This document shows positions 35,574-49,282 of a stretch of 64,000 nucleotides of DNA, one piece after another. The notes beneath the pieces are model-generated. The model was not told where the DNA came from, searched no databases, and was given only the letters and a program-made list of their open reading frames with translations. The position numbers were made by a program, and so were the translations under genes. The stretch comes from DASQBT01 sp963746955 (GTDB lineage: Bacteria > Pseudomonadota > Gammaproteobacteria > Burkholderiales > Thiobacillaceae): positions 41,510 through 105,509 of the forward strand of contig CAVVDR010000027.1 of the NCBI GenBank assembly GCA_963746955.1, in the 5' to 3' direction. The number at the start of each line of letters is the position of its first letter. Positions within the stretch are counted from its first letter, which is position 1.

Positions 35574-36811
35574 GCGCGGATTCCTCCATGCCGGGCGGGA
35601 ACTGGATGTCGAGGTTTTCGACGGAGAGTTTGCCGGAGACCAGGCGCGGGAGAAGTTGATCGCGTGAAGCAGTCAGCGCCTCATTGGCTCGAAGCAAGTT
35701 CACGATTTGCGAAAACAACACTTCAAATTGCGCCCGGAACGCCTCCAACAATTTCGCATCTGGGATGGCTAATTCAAGCTTCTTGAGGAATCCCCAATCT
35801 GCCCTTGGCATCTTTGTCCCTTTGGAGGCTATCGTGGCAAGCTCAATGAACGTATCAGTGAATACCGTGAAAAGAAGGTGGCCCTGGTAAATTCTTTCCT
35901 TCGGCCGAAGGACTATCGTATCCGACGAACACGCACCGGAAAAATGCGCGAGCGCAACCTTGTGTAAATAAGGGCGGATTTTTCCAAACAGAATGTCGCG
36001 CTTTTGAAACAGCAGCTTGTCGCTATCTACCGTGTCCGCTGTTGCCCATGCCTTTATTGAAATCGATCTCCGGGGAATATGTTCCAGACCAAGGTATTTC
36101 TCCTCACCACCCAAATGCTTCTTTTTAACTTCTCTTTTAATCTCACTCGCAAAACTGGAAAGCAGTCTCACCTCCCAGCCACTAGGCACGCCCTTCATCT
36201 TCTTCACCTTCTCGTGGCCGGGAAAGCGCAGGCGGACGAACCATTCGCGGTAGATTTCCTCGGCCACCTTTTCCAGCGGCGCGATGCGCCGCTGGTTGTT
36301 TTCGATCAGCTCGTCATACGCCGAAAGAATCGCAGCATTTTTGTCTTGAACTGCACGAGAGGGCAGCAGAAATTTGAGTTCTTTTGCTACGGTGATGTTG
36401 AAATGCTGCTGGGCGGCACCGACAAGATTGCCCCCCACCAAGTCACGGCCAAAAGTGGAGTTAAAGATCGCACAAAGGAAGTATGGGTTAAGTTGCTTAC
36501 CCGGTCGGATGATCGCCAAGTCGCTACAGTTCGAGACTTTTAACTCTTGGGGAATGACGCAGGCGGTGCCAGGATACCGTGTGCGAATGAACTGCCACAT
36601 CGCCAGGAGGTAGTGCCGATTTACGTATCTTTTCGTGAAATTGTTTACTGACGTATTTCATGCCGTCCAAGTTAAGGCGAAACGGAGTGATATTTTGCGA
36701 GCGGAAGAAAGGAACACCCGTCTCCTGATACTGATGAGCCATGGAACCGACAAAGCCCACGGTCACGCGATCACATACATCTTTCAGCTTGGAGGTTTTC
36801 CAGTTATTCAC
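35563..36811 (-). pseudogene. hsdS: Type I restriction specificity subunit, one frameshift
   Basis: HsdS sets the DNA sequence recognised by the complex. From the GTG at 36811 (overlapping the hsdM stop) the frame reads VNNWKTSKLKDVCDRVTVGFVG to ALPPGDV. It then shifts near 36597 and continues as FIRTRYPGTACVIPQELKVSNCSDL to the stop at 35563. Two target-recognition domains and the central and distal conserved helices (KVAEEIYREWFVRLRFPGHEKV, SRDQLLPRLVSGKLSVENLD) are present. One shift separates it from an intact gene. Confidence 0.85.
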
Positions 36812-38856
36812 TATTCCCCCGCAATTTGCGCCAGGTTGTGAGCGATCACCGATTCCAACGCTCGTGAGTCCTTGTTCAAGGATACGAGTTCGTCGTTCAT
36901 CGCCAGCAACTTTCGATGAATTCCTCCTCTGTCTTCCCATCCTCTTCAATCATTACGCCGACGAACGGCCTGGGTTCAATGAATACTCCTGCTCCTGCAA
37001 TTGTGCGCGGGTAGCGAGTTTGCACAGGCCGGTGACGTCCTCATACTCCGCCTTTGGGAAGGCTCCTGAGCCAGGGATATGCCGGTAAAAGCTTTCGGCG
37101 TTCTTCACTTCCCTGTGCAATTCCTCCAGCGCTCCCTTGAGCGCCTTGGTCTTGCGGTCGGTGATTACTGCTCTTGCCTTCGGCCTCGCCTGTTGGCCTG
37201 TTGCCTCTCGTGCTGGCGCACTACCTTGTCCAGGTGCTTCAAGCCTTCGTGCAGCGCGACAAAGAAGGGATCAAACGCCTCGCGCAATTGCTGCTGCGCC
37301 TCGTTCTTCATGTCCACCGCCCTTTCATCCGCGTGCTTTCCCTGATATTGCGCATAGAGGGTTTGCAGTTTGGCAAGCCGGCCCACTACTGCACCAACTC
37401 GCCCACCGCCTGTTTGCCGCCTGCGTCGTCCAGCACCGCCATTTGTCCGGGACGCGTTGACCTTCATCTTGTTCCCGGCCAGTCTTTCCATGCCCGCCGC
37501 GAAATAGCGGTCGATGACCTTGACGAATTTTTCGCGCCGCCCTTTGTGCAACTGGCTGATGATGGCGATGTTCTGGATGTGTTCTTCGCTGAATTCGCGG
37601 TGGGCGCGGTCTATCTGGGTGAAGATGTTGCGCGCGTCGATGAACAGAATCTTGTCGTCGGTCTTGGCCTTGTCGAAGAACCACAGCGTGGCCGGGAGCG
37701 TGACGGTGTAGAACATGTTCGAGGGCAACGTCAGCATGGCGTAGATCAGGTTCTGCGCGATCAGCGCTTTGCGGATGTCGACGTCGGAATGGCCGCTTCG
37801 GAGGCCGAATTCGCCATCACCAGCGCGGCGCGGCCTTGCGGCTTGAGCGAGGTGGCGAACAGGTTGATCCACAGGTAGTTGCCGTTGGGGACGGTTTCCT
37901 TGCCTTCGTCGGCCTTCTTCACTTTCGACTTGTTGCGCGGGATGCCGTAGGTGTTGAAGCGCTTGTCCTTCTCCACGCTGGAGAAGCTCACGTCGTCCAC
38001 GTTGAACGGGGGATTGGCGAGGACGTAATCGAATGCGCCTAAACTCTGGTACGGGACTTCTAATAGGTATTGGCCTGCTGATTTGCCGGCACCGTTGACC
38101 GCGAGGTTCATCTGGCAGATGGCCGGTATCCCGCGTTTTTTCCTGGCCGCAGACATACAAGCCGCATTCCAAGCCTTTCAGTTCCTTGCGGTGTTCCGCG
38201 ATGAACTGTGCCGACTGCACAAACATGCCGCCGGAGCCGCAAGCGGGATCGAACACCTTGCCGCCGTGCGGCTCGATAATCTCGGCCATAAGACATACCA
38301 AGGAACGCGGCGTGAAGAACTCGCCTCCCTTCTGGCCTTCGCTGCGCGCGAATTCGGAAAGGAAATATTCGTAAATCTGCCCGAACAGATCGCCGGTGGT
38401 GTCCGCCGGAATGTCGGCGAAGGCTCTTAACAACTGCTTAGGCAGCGTCTTGTCCGTCCGGGTCAACGCCGCATATTCATCCTTGGGCAGCACGCCTTCG
38501 AGTTCGGGTTTGTATTCTTCGATGGCCTTCATCGCTTCCTTGAGCGCCCTGGCGATGTTCTTCTCTTCCGGCAGATTCAGCAGGTGCTCGTAGCGCGCAT
38601 GGTCGGGCAGATAGAAGCCGCACTTTTCAATGGCGATGTCGGAGATTTTCTTCTCGCGGCGCGTGCCTTTGAGTTTCGCGTACTCCGCGTGAATCGCGGT
38701 TTCGTGGCGACGGTAGTTGTTGTCCGCGAACTTGAGAAAGATCAGCCCCAGCACCGGCGTGGCGTATTCGCTGGATTTCAGATCGGAGTTGGCGCGCAGC
38801 TTGTCGGCGGCGGCCCAAAGGTCGTTTTCGAGTTGTTTCAATGCTTGTGAAATCAC
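36811..38856 (-). pseudogene. hsdM: Type I restriction N6-adenine methyltransferase, broken
   Basis: The first part is in one frame from the ATG at 38856: helical N-terminal domain, GEFFTPRSLVCLMAEII and the SAM site FDPACGSGGMF. Near 38110 the frame shifts; the catalytic NPPF (YVLANPPFNVDD) is read in the frame of 37761-38156, and near 37795 it shifts back (DVDIRKALIAQNL). More shifts follow near 37440 and in the C-terminal extension (YSLNPG-like, then ESVIAHNLAQIAGE) up to a TAG at 36811-36813. An apparently open 563-codon frame (37165-38856) is deceptive, because its middle is out of phase. Confidence 0.86.
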
Positions 38857-39000
38857 TGCGCTATTCTTTTGATCCAGGAATATTCGGGGCTCTTGTTATC
38901 CAGCGAATCTTCGCACAACCCCGCATGGCTTCGAATATGCGATCGGCTCCTGGGTCCGGGGTATAAAATCGACGGGCGCGCAGGCCCCGTCGATGTTTTT

Positions 39001-39039
39001 CCATCCCCCTCCCCGCAAGGGGAGAGGGAGAGGAAGGGG
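39001..39039. repeat. REP-like palindromic repeat
   Basis: The sequence CCCCCTCCCCGCAAGGGGAG followed by AGGGAGAGGAAGGGG resembles the repeats at 28073 and 29701 in its hairpin and purine-rich tail. It lies in the 211-base space between the broken hsdM start and the peptidase gene, which otherwise holds nothing recognisable. Confidence 0.6.
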
Positions 39040-39067
39040 CGCTCCTGGCCGACTGCCGCTCGGACGA

Positions 39068-40426
39068 TCAGCCCCAGGCCTTGCTCTGGAGTCCCGCGCA
39101 GTAGTCCTGGATGAATTTCGCCCATGTGCTCTTCCTGGCGAAGTCCAGACCGGAGTAAAGCCGGCAGACCTGTTTCTTGGGGAAGTAGATCGAGGTGCCG
39201 TGCGAGCGCGCCTCCTTGCCACCCTTGGCGCCCGCCGCCAGCACCATCTTGCCCATCGCGGTCTTGACTGCGCCGCAGGCAGCCGTCACCTCGGCACTGC
39301 CGAGAACGGAAGTCAGGCCATCGCAAAGATCAACGAGATCGACGTAATCGTCATAGGGCGCCGAGTATTCCTGCACGCGGGCGCGCACCGAGGCCAGCGC
39401 AGCACGCTTCGCCGCGTCGCCAAGGGTCCTGGAAAGCGCCGCGCCCAGCTTGTTGGCGGCAATGGCCACGGCGTCGATCTGGGTGAGATCCGTGGCGGAA
39501 AAAGTCACGTCGTCGCCACTCCCGTAAGAAGCCAGATAGCTGCTCACACAAAGGCGCGCCAGGTCCGCCGGAGACATGCCTGGCTTGGCGGCCAGCGCCT
39601 TGAGCAGGCGGTCGTATGCCCAGCCGTTGTTGGGTTCCTCTTCTTGCGAGCCGACCGTGAAATCGGCCGCGCCTTTGATTTGGTAACCGACCTCCAGCAT
39701 GCTCATCAGGCAGGCGTCAAAGCCGATGATGTCGATCTTGCGCTTGATCAACTTCTTCACGTCCATCAGGACACGCTTGAGTTCCGCGTTGTCGAGGTAG
39801 TCCTTGGCCTGGTCGTCGAAGGCGATGGCGCGGCTTTGCACCATCTGCTTCACGCTGGTGGAGAATAGCGCCCGCCGGGCATTGCGCACCGCCGCGCGCC
39901 CCTGGGCCAGCGGAATTGGCGACCTTGTTCGCTTTCCCTTCGCAGTGGCAGCCTTGCCGACGGAACCTTTGGCATTAAGGGTTTGGCCCTTGTGCACGAT
40001 GGGCGGCGCCTGACCGCCGAAATAGTCGCCTTCGTAAAGGTTGGAATCATCCCAGCCCGCGCCGTGGTTCCAGATCACGGCCAGATAATGATCGGCCGGA
40101 TGGGTCTTGATGCCCCAGGCAAGAAAGTCTTTCAACACGGCCGGGTCGCCGGTGTCGGTCTCGCCCAGATCGGCCACCGCATCGCCTGCCAGCGAGGTGC
40201 TTTTGCGCAGGAAGTAACGCTTGGTCGTGCCCTTGCCCCCGGCACGGTCAAACTGCGCGACGACGTTGATGTCGCCGGTGGATCCCACCTTTTTCATTTC
40301 CAGCAGGTCTGCCACACCGGCACCGTCAAGGTTGTTGTCGCCGGCGAGATAAACCATCACCGTCCACTTCGCGGGGGATTGGTCTTTGCCCGCACTTTTG
40401 GATTTGCCGCTTGCGTGCTTCTTCAT
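39068..40426 (-). CDS. Clostripain-related cysteine peptidase (family C11)
   Basis: The 452-residue protein has the C11 fold start KWTVMVYLAGDNNLDGAGVADL, the catalytic His in VIWNHGAGWDD, and the catalytic Cys in IIGFDACLMSMLEVG, with EEEPNNGWAYDRLL after it. C11 peptidases of the caspase clan cleave after Arg and self-process. The long Lys/Arg-rich insert between His and Cys (GKAATAKGKRTRSP) would be an autocleavage site. I see no signal peptide; the N-terminus is Lys/Ser-rich. It stands alone next to the broken restriction locus. Confidence 0.88.
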   Translation of the reverse strand: MKKHASGKSKSAGKDQSPAKWTVMVYLAGDNNLDGAGVADLLEMKKVGSTGDINVVAQFDRAGGKGTTKRYFLRKSTSLAGDAVADLGETDTGDPAVLKDFLAWGIKTHPADHYLAVIWNHGAGWDDSNLYEGDYFGGQAPPIVHKGQTLNAKGSVGKAATAKGKRTRSPIPLAQGRAAVRNARRALFSTSVKQMVQSRAIAFDDQAKDYLDNAELKRVLMDVKKLIKRKIDIIGFDACLMSMLEVGYQIKGAADFTVGSQEEEPNNGWAYDRLLKALAAKPGMSPADLARLCVSSYLASYGSGDDVTFSATDLTQIDAVAIAANKLGAALSRTLGDAAKRAALASVRARVQEYSAPYDDYVDLVDLCDGLTSVLGSAEVTAACGAVKTAMGKMVLAAGAKGGKEARSHGTSIYFPKKQVCRLYSGLDFARKSTWAKFIQDYCAGLQSKAWG

Positions 40427-40779
40427 TTCTGCTCCTCAGGTAATCGGTCGACCCGACAAAGGGTCACCCCACTATAGCTTCGCCGATTCGGGACTGCCAC
40501 TTCGCGCCGCTCGGCTCACGCTTCAAGCCCCTTCAACTGCGATTTCCGTCCCAGCGGCGCGTCTCTGCGCTGCATCCAATGGTGTCTTGCGCGCCCAGCC
40601 ATCAGGGTCCGAACGCGCGGCGTTGTCAGCAGGCCACCCTCGGAACCGCGCGCCTCCGGCCCCTACGCAACTCAAGTTAAGACCGCGATATCCGTTTCTA
40701 ACCGTATTCCCTATATCCCGCTGGATGACTCAATGCCGGATCGACGTTCGAATTTCCCGCCCCATCGGCCGCGAATCTC
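40427..40779. other. Intergenic region upstream of the hybrid kinase gene
   Basis: These 353 bases lie between the divergent peptidase and kinase genes. No coding frame, RNA gene or clear promoter could be recognised; the promoters of both genes must lie here. Confidence 0.5.
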
Positions 40780-45456
<4,677 letters not shown>

Positions 45457-45516
45457 ACGAACGGTGATCGGCACCGGTGTCTGGATTTTTTTGGAAATGG
45501 CAATAGCTGACTGCAA

Positions 45517-46740
45517 ATGAAAACGCTTCTGGTCGATGACGAGCCCTTCGCGCTCAAGCTGCTGGCGCGGCAGTTGGGCAACCTCGGTGTGACCCGGGTG
45601 GAATCCCGCGACTCTGCGGGGGATGCGCTGGCGCTGCTTGAGACCGGGGCCGCGGTGGACCTGGTGTTTTGCGATCTGCAGATGCCGGAAATGGACGGTG
45701 TGGAGTTCGTCCGCCACCTTGCCGGCATCGGCTACACCGGTGCGGTGGTGCTGGTGAGCGGCGAGGACGAGCGCATCCTGAAGACGGCGGAAAAGCTGGC
45801 TGTGGCGCGACAGCTCAATGTCCTCGGCACCCTGCACAAACCGGTTTCTCCCCACGAGTTGCAGGACATTCTGGAGCGGTATTGTCCACCCGGCGCATGC
45901 GCCACGCGCGTCGATCAGAAGACTTATGCGCCCAGGGAACTGCGCGATGCCATCGCAAGCGGACAATTGGTCAACTACTATCAACCCAAGATCATGGTCG
46001 GCAGCGGCACAATCGAAGGCATGGAAGCGTTGGTGCGCTGGCAGCATCCGCGCGACGGCCTGGTGATGCCGGACCGGTTTGTCGGCATGGCGGAGGATCA
46101 TGGCCTGATCGACTCCCTGACGCATGCGGTGCTGTCCGAGGCCCTGCACGACACCCGCAACTGGCAAGCGGCCGGCTTGAATCTGCATGTGTCGGTCAAC
46201 GTCTCGATGGAGAATCTCGCCGATCTCGACTTTCCCGAGTTCATCGCGGAAGAAGCCCGTGCGGCCGGGGTTCCGCTGACCAGCCTGGTGCTGGAGGTGA
46301 CCGAAAGCCGGCTGATGAAGGACCTGCTGGCGCAACTGGACATTCTCGCCCGCTTGCGTCTGAAGCGAATCGGCTTGTCCATCGACGACTTCGGTACCGG
46401 CTATTCCTCGCTCGTCCAGCTGCGCGACATCCCCTTCGACGAACTCAAGGTGGATCGCAGTTTCGTTCACGACGCCTGGCGGGATGCTTCCCTGCGCGCC
46501 ATCTTCGATGCAAGCCTGGGCATGGCCCACCAACTGGGCATGAGGGTCGTGGCCGAAGGGGTGGAGGACCTGGATGACTGGAACATGCTGCGCCAGGCCG
46601 GCTGCGACATGGCGCAAGGTTTCCTCATTGCCAAACCCATGCCGGCGTTCGAGCTGACGGAGTGGATGGCCGACTGGAACGCGCGCCTCGATGAGCTCAG
46701 GGATACGCAACCTGAGCGCCCAAACTGGATAAATACTTAA
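45517..46740 (+). CDS. Response regulator with EAL cyclic-di-GMP phosphodiesterase domain
   Basis: The 407-residue protein has a receiver (LLVDDEPFALKLL, phospho-Asp in FCDLQMPEMDG, Lys in LHKPVSP) and an EAL domain. The catalytic signatures are all present: GMEALVRW (EAL), NVSMENL, EVTESRL, LSIDDFGTGYSSL, KVDRSFV and VVAEGVED. It should hydrolyse c-di-GMP when phosphorylated. It directly follows the hybrid kinase and is its natural partner. Confidence 0.93.
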   Translation: MKTLLVDDEPFALKLLARQLGNLGVTRVESRDSAGDALALLETGAAVDLVFCDLQMPEMDGVEFVRHLAGIGYTGAVVLVSGEDERILKTAEKLAVARQLNVLGTLHKPVSPHELQDILERYCPPGACATRVDQKTYAPRELRDAIASGQLVNYYQPKIMVGSGTIEGMEALVRWQHPRDGLVMPDRFVGMAEDHGLIDSLTHAVLSEALHDTRNWQAAGLNLHVSVNVSMENLADLDFPEFIAEEARAAGVPLTSLVLEVTESRLMKDLLAQLDILARLRLKRIGLSIDDFGTGYSSLVQLRDIPFDELKVDRSFVHDAWRDASLRAIFDASLGMAHQLGMRVVAEGVEDLDDWNMLRQAGCDMAQGFLIAKPMPAFELTEWMADWNARLDELRDTQPERPNWINT

Positions 46741-46781
46741 GCATGGGCTACTCCCGCCGGACGCTGTTGCAGGGGGCTGCT

Positions 46782-47762
46782 TTATTCCGGATATTCCCGG
46801 TCTTCCTCTGCCGGATCCCTGGCCTGGCTGTCGAGGCGTTCCTTGAGCGACGCTGTCTGCGTGACGAAGGCATCGACGCTCACCCCTTTGCTCCAAAGCA
46901 GCGCTGGGGGATAAAGCGAGCTCATGTAGTGCTTGTCGCTCAACTGCCGGGACTTGCCATACATTGAGAGCGCATAGGCCGACATTCCGGCGAAGGTCAG
47001 TGCGAAGACCGCAGCGGCCAACTGGGGCATGCGCCGCGGCGCGACGATGCGCAAATGGGCAGCCACCAGGACACCGATTCCCGCCAGTTGAATCATGGAA
47101 ATATGGCGGTCGAGCGAGGGCAGGTTGAAGACAAAAGCGCAAAGCTTGGCCAACTCCTCACCCACCATCATCAAAATCAGCCACAGCAGCGCCAGGCGCA
47201 GATGGCGGAGGTACTGAAGCTGTTTGGTAAACAGCTTGCTGACCAACGACCAACCCGCCACCCAGAATGCCAGCAAGAATGTGAACCCGATATAGAGCGG
47301 GGCAAGCACCCGCCACAATTCGACCTCGCCGCTCAAGCCCAGCCAGCTGTCCCAGCCTAGAAGGGCGTAATTGAGCAGGCCCAGCAACAGCATGGCTGCG
47401 ATGCTCAGGCCGAAGCCGGAAATGAAAAGCGGCGTCTCATCGGGCACCGCTTCCTGCGCAGTCCGCAGCTTCAGTATCGTGTGTCCCAGATGCAGCTCGG
47501 CGTGACCGGGCCAGACACCGGACGCCCCGGCAGCGTGCGCCTCACCATCGATGCGCACGCCATTGAGCGTTTTGCCGACCGTGAACCGGACCTGTCCATC
47601 TTCTTCGCGCAAGTCGAGGTGCCGCGCCGCAACATGAGGGTCGTCCAGCACGATATCGTTGTCCAGCCCGCGCCCTATGCTCACCGGCCAGCGCTGCACC
47701 TCATGGCGCTGCCGGTAATGGCCGTCGCGTTCCTGGATGTCGATGACGGCTAGCGCGCCCAT
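46782..47762 (-). CDS. FHA-domain protein with multiple membrane segments
   Basis: Residues 1-100 form a forkhead-associated domain (VSIGRGLDNDIVLDDPHVAARHLDL, LNGVRIDG), which binds phosphothreonine. The remainder holds about six hydrophobic helices (LFISGFGLSIAAMLLLGLLNY, LYIGFTFLLAFWVAGW, LALLWLILMMVGEELAKL). Its ATG lies 13 bases inside the protease gene, so both form an operon. FHA plus membrane helices plus a trypsin-like protease suggests a phosphorylation-controlled envelope process. No Ser/Thr kinase is seen in the window. Confidence 0.82.
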   Translation of the reverse strand: MGALAVIDIQERDGHYRQRHEVQRWPVSIGRGLDNDIVLDDPHVAARHLDLREEDGQVRFTVGKTLNGVRIDGEAHAAGASGVWPGHAELHLGHTILKLRTAQEAVPDETPLFISGFGLSIAAMLLLGLLNYALLGWDSWLGLSGEVELWRVLAPLYIGFTFLLAFWVAGWSLVSKLFTKQLQYLRHLRLALLWLILMMVGEELAKLCAFVFNLPSLDRHISMIQLAGIGVLVAAHLRIVAPRRMPQLAAAVFALTFAGMSAYALSMYGKSRQLSDKHYMSSLYPPALLWSKGVSVDAFVTQTASLKERLDSQARDPAEEDREYPE

Positions 47763-49069
47763 GCGAATCCCTCCACATAATGCTTGAGCAGCTTGAGCCC
47801 ATTGTCGAAACTCACGCCGCTGGCATCAAGCCTTCCCTGCACGCCGTGCAGCGGATCATCCAGGCTGGCCACCAGCACGGACAGGTCATACAGGCCGGGA
47901 AACTTGCGATAGGCGCGGGCGCAAGCCACGACCCGCAACGGCAGGCCGTGCTGATCGACAAAGTCCTCATGGCATTCGGCCGCGGTCATGTTGGTGCCGC
48001 CAGGTTCAAAGGATTCGTCGCCGAAACTGTTTGAGTACTGCCGGTAGAATCGCCACGTGCCGAGGCGGCTGCCGTCGTATGCCTCATGCCGCATGCCGAG
48101 CGCGCCGGTATTGCCCTGCCCGGTGTACAACGAAGTGTCCATGACGCAATCGCTGCGCTCGACTCCCAGCCCATTGCGCTTGGGGGAGTTTGCATCACCC
48201 CAGCAGCGCGCGTAGGTCTCGTCAAGCAACGGAACCCGGTACTTGCCGTGCGTTTGCTGGCGGAATGCCTTGCTCAAAGTGCGCGCCACCAGGTCCTGTT
48301 GATGTTCCAGCAGTTGACGGGCAATTTCTTCGTTCGCCGGCAGCTTCAGCGGACGGCTGGACGATGCGGACCGCACCAGTGCACGCGCAAAGCGGGCAGG
48401 CACCAGGAAGCTCACCAGTTCGCCACCCAGATGTCTTGCAACGTTGATGCCCACGACCTGCCCTGCGGCGTTTAGTACCGGGCCCCCGCTCATGCCCGGA
48501 TTGATCGCTCCGGTGAACAGCATCTGCGGATAGAAGCCGCGCTGCGGGTAGCCGTTGAATGTTCCCTCCACGACGGCAAAGCCGATATCCAGAGGGTTGC
48601 CCAGAGAATACAGGCGCTGGCCCTGAATCGGTTCGGCCTCCCCCCAGCCGAAATGCGGCTCGTTTGCCGCCGCCTTGTCGATCGCCAGAACCGCGAGGTC
48701 ATGCCGCACATCCAGCGCAAGCAGCACGAGGCCGCCTTTGCGCCCGTCCGGCCCGTTGTATTCCACGCGGTACTTCTCCGGTTCCAGTGCCAACTGGCTG
48801 ATGACATGGTAGTTCGTCACCACCAGCCCGGTGGGCGCAACGATAAATCCGGATCCCGTGCTGGCCTGAGTTTCACGGTCTTTCAGCACGATGCGAACTT
48901 GCAGCAGCCGCGGCCTCGCCTGTTCGTAGAGACGCTGCGCGGTGCCCGACAGGCTTGCGGGCACCTCCGCGGACAGCCCAACCCGTGCGCCCTGCACCGC
49001 TTGCGGCGCGGCATTGGCATAGGAAATTTGGCAAGCGAACAGCAGCCCCAGGATCATGATCTTTGCCAT
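47750..49069 (-). CDS. Periplasmic trypsin-like serine protease
   Basis: From the ATG at 49069 the protein has about 439 residues and starts with a signal peptide (MAKIMILGLLFACQISYANA). The catalytic triad is visible as His in VTNYHVISQ, Asp in RHDLAVLAID and Ser in NPGMSGGPVLN, a DegP-like S1C protease core. No PDZ domain follows; instead the C-terminal 200 residues form an unrecognised domain with several Cys. The frame is open for 62 codons upstream, but those residues look non-coding. It is coupled to the FHA membrane protein gene. Confidence 0.87.
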   Translation of the reverse strand: MAKIMILGLLFACQISYANAAPQAVQGARVGLSAEVPASLSGTAQRLYEQARPRLLQVRIVLKDRETQASTGSGFIVAPTGLVVTNYHVISQLALEPEKYRVEYNGPDGRKGGLVLLALDVRHDLAVLAIDKAAANEPHFGWGEAEPIQGQRLYSLGNPLDIGFAVVEGTFNGYPQRGFYPQMLFTGAINPGMSGGPVLNAAGQVVGINVARHLGGELVSFLVPARFARALVRSASSSRPLKLPANEEIARQLLEHQQDLVARTLSKAFRQQTHGKYRVPLLDETYARCWGDANSPKRNGLGVERSDCVMDTSLYTGQGNTGALGMRHEAYDGSRLGTWRFYRQYSNSFGDESFEPGGTNMTAAECHEDFVDQHGLPLRVVACARAYRKFPGLYDLSVLVASLDDPLHGVQGRLDASGVSFDNGLKLLKHYVEGFAWAR

Positions 49070-49282
49070 AAGTGATTCTATCGGCGAATCGGCTGGCACG
49101 TGCAGACGACAAGGGGAAGATTGCCCGGCACGGCAAGCGATCTGAAGAAGGCAGTTTGCTCTGTGCCTCGCAGTGACGGGTCGCTTGCCGTGGCCCGGCA
49201 CTCGCTGTGCCACGTTTCTTGCCGAACCGTTCGGCTCGTGACGATAATGGTCCATAAACCGAATACGGGCGGGAGAGACTCC

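Noticed and set aside
46743..46967. Short plus-strand frame after the REC-EAL gene
   Set aside because: It lies opposite the end of the FHA protein gene and has no independent support.
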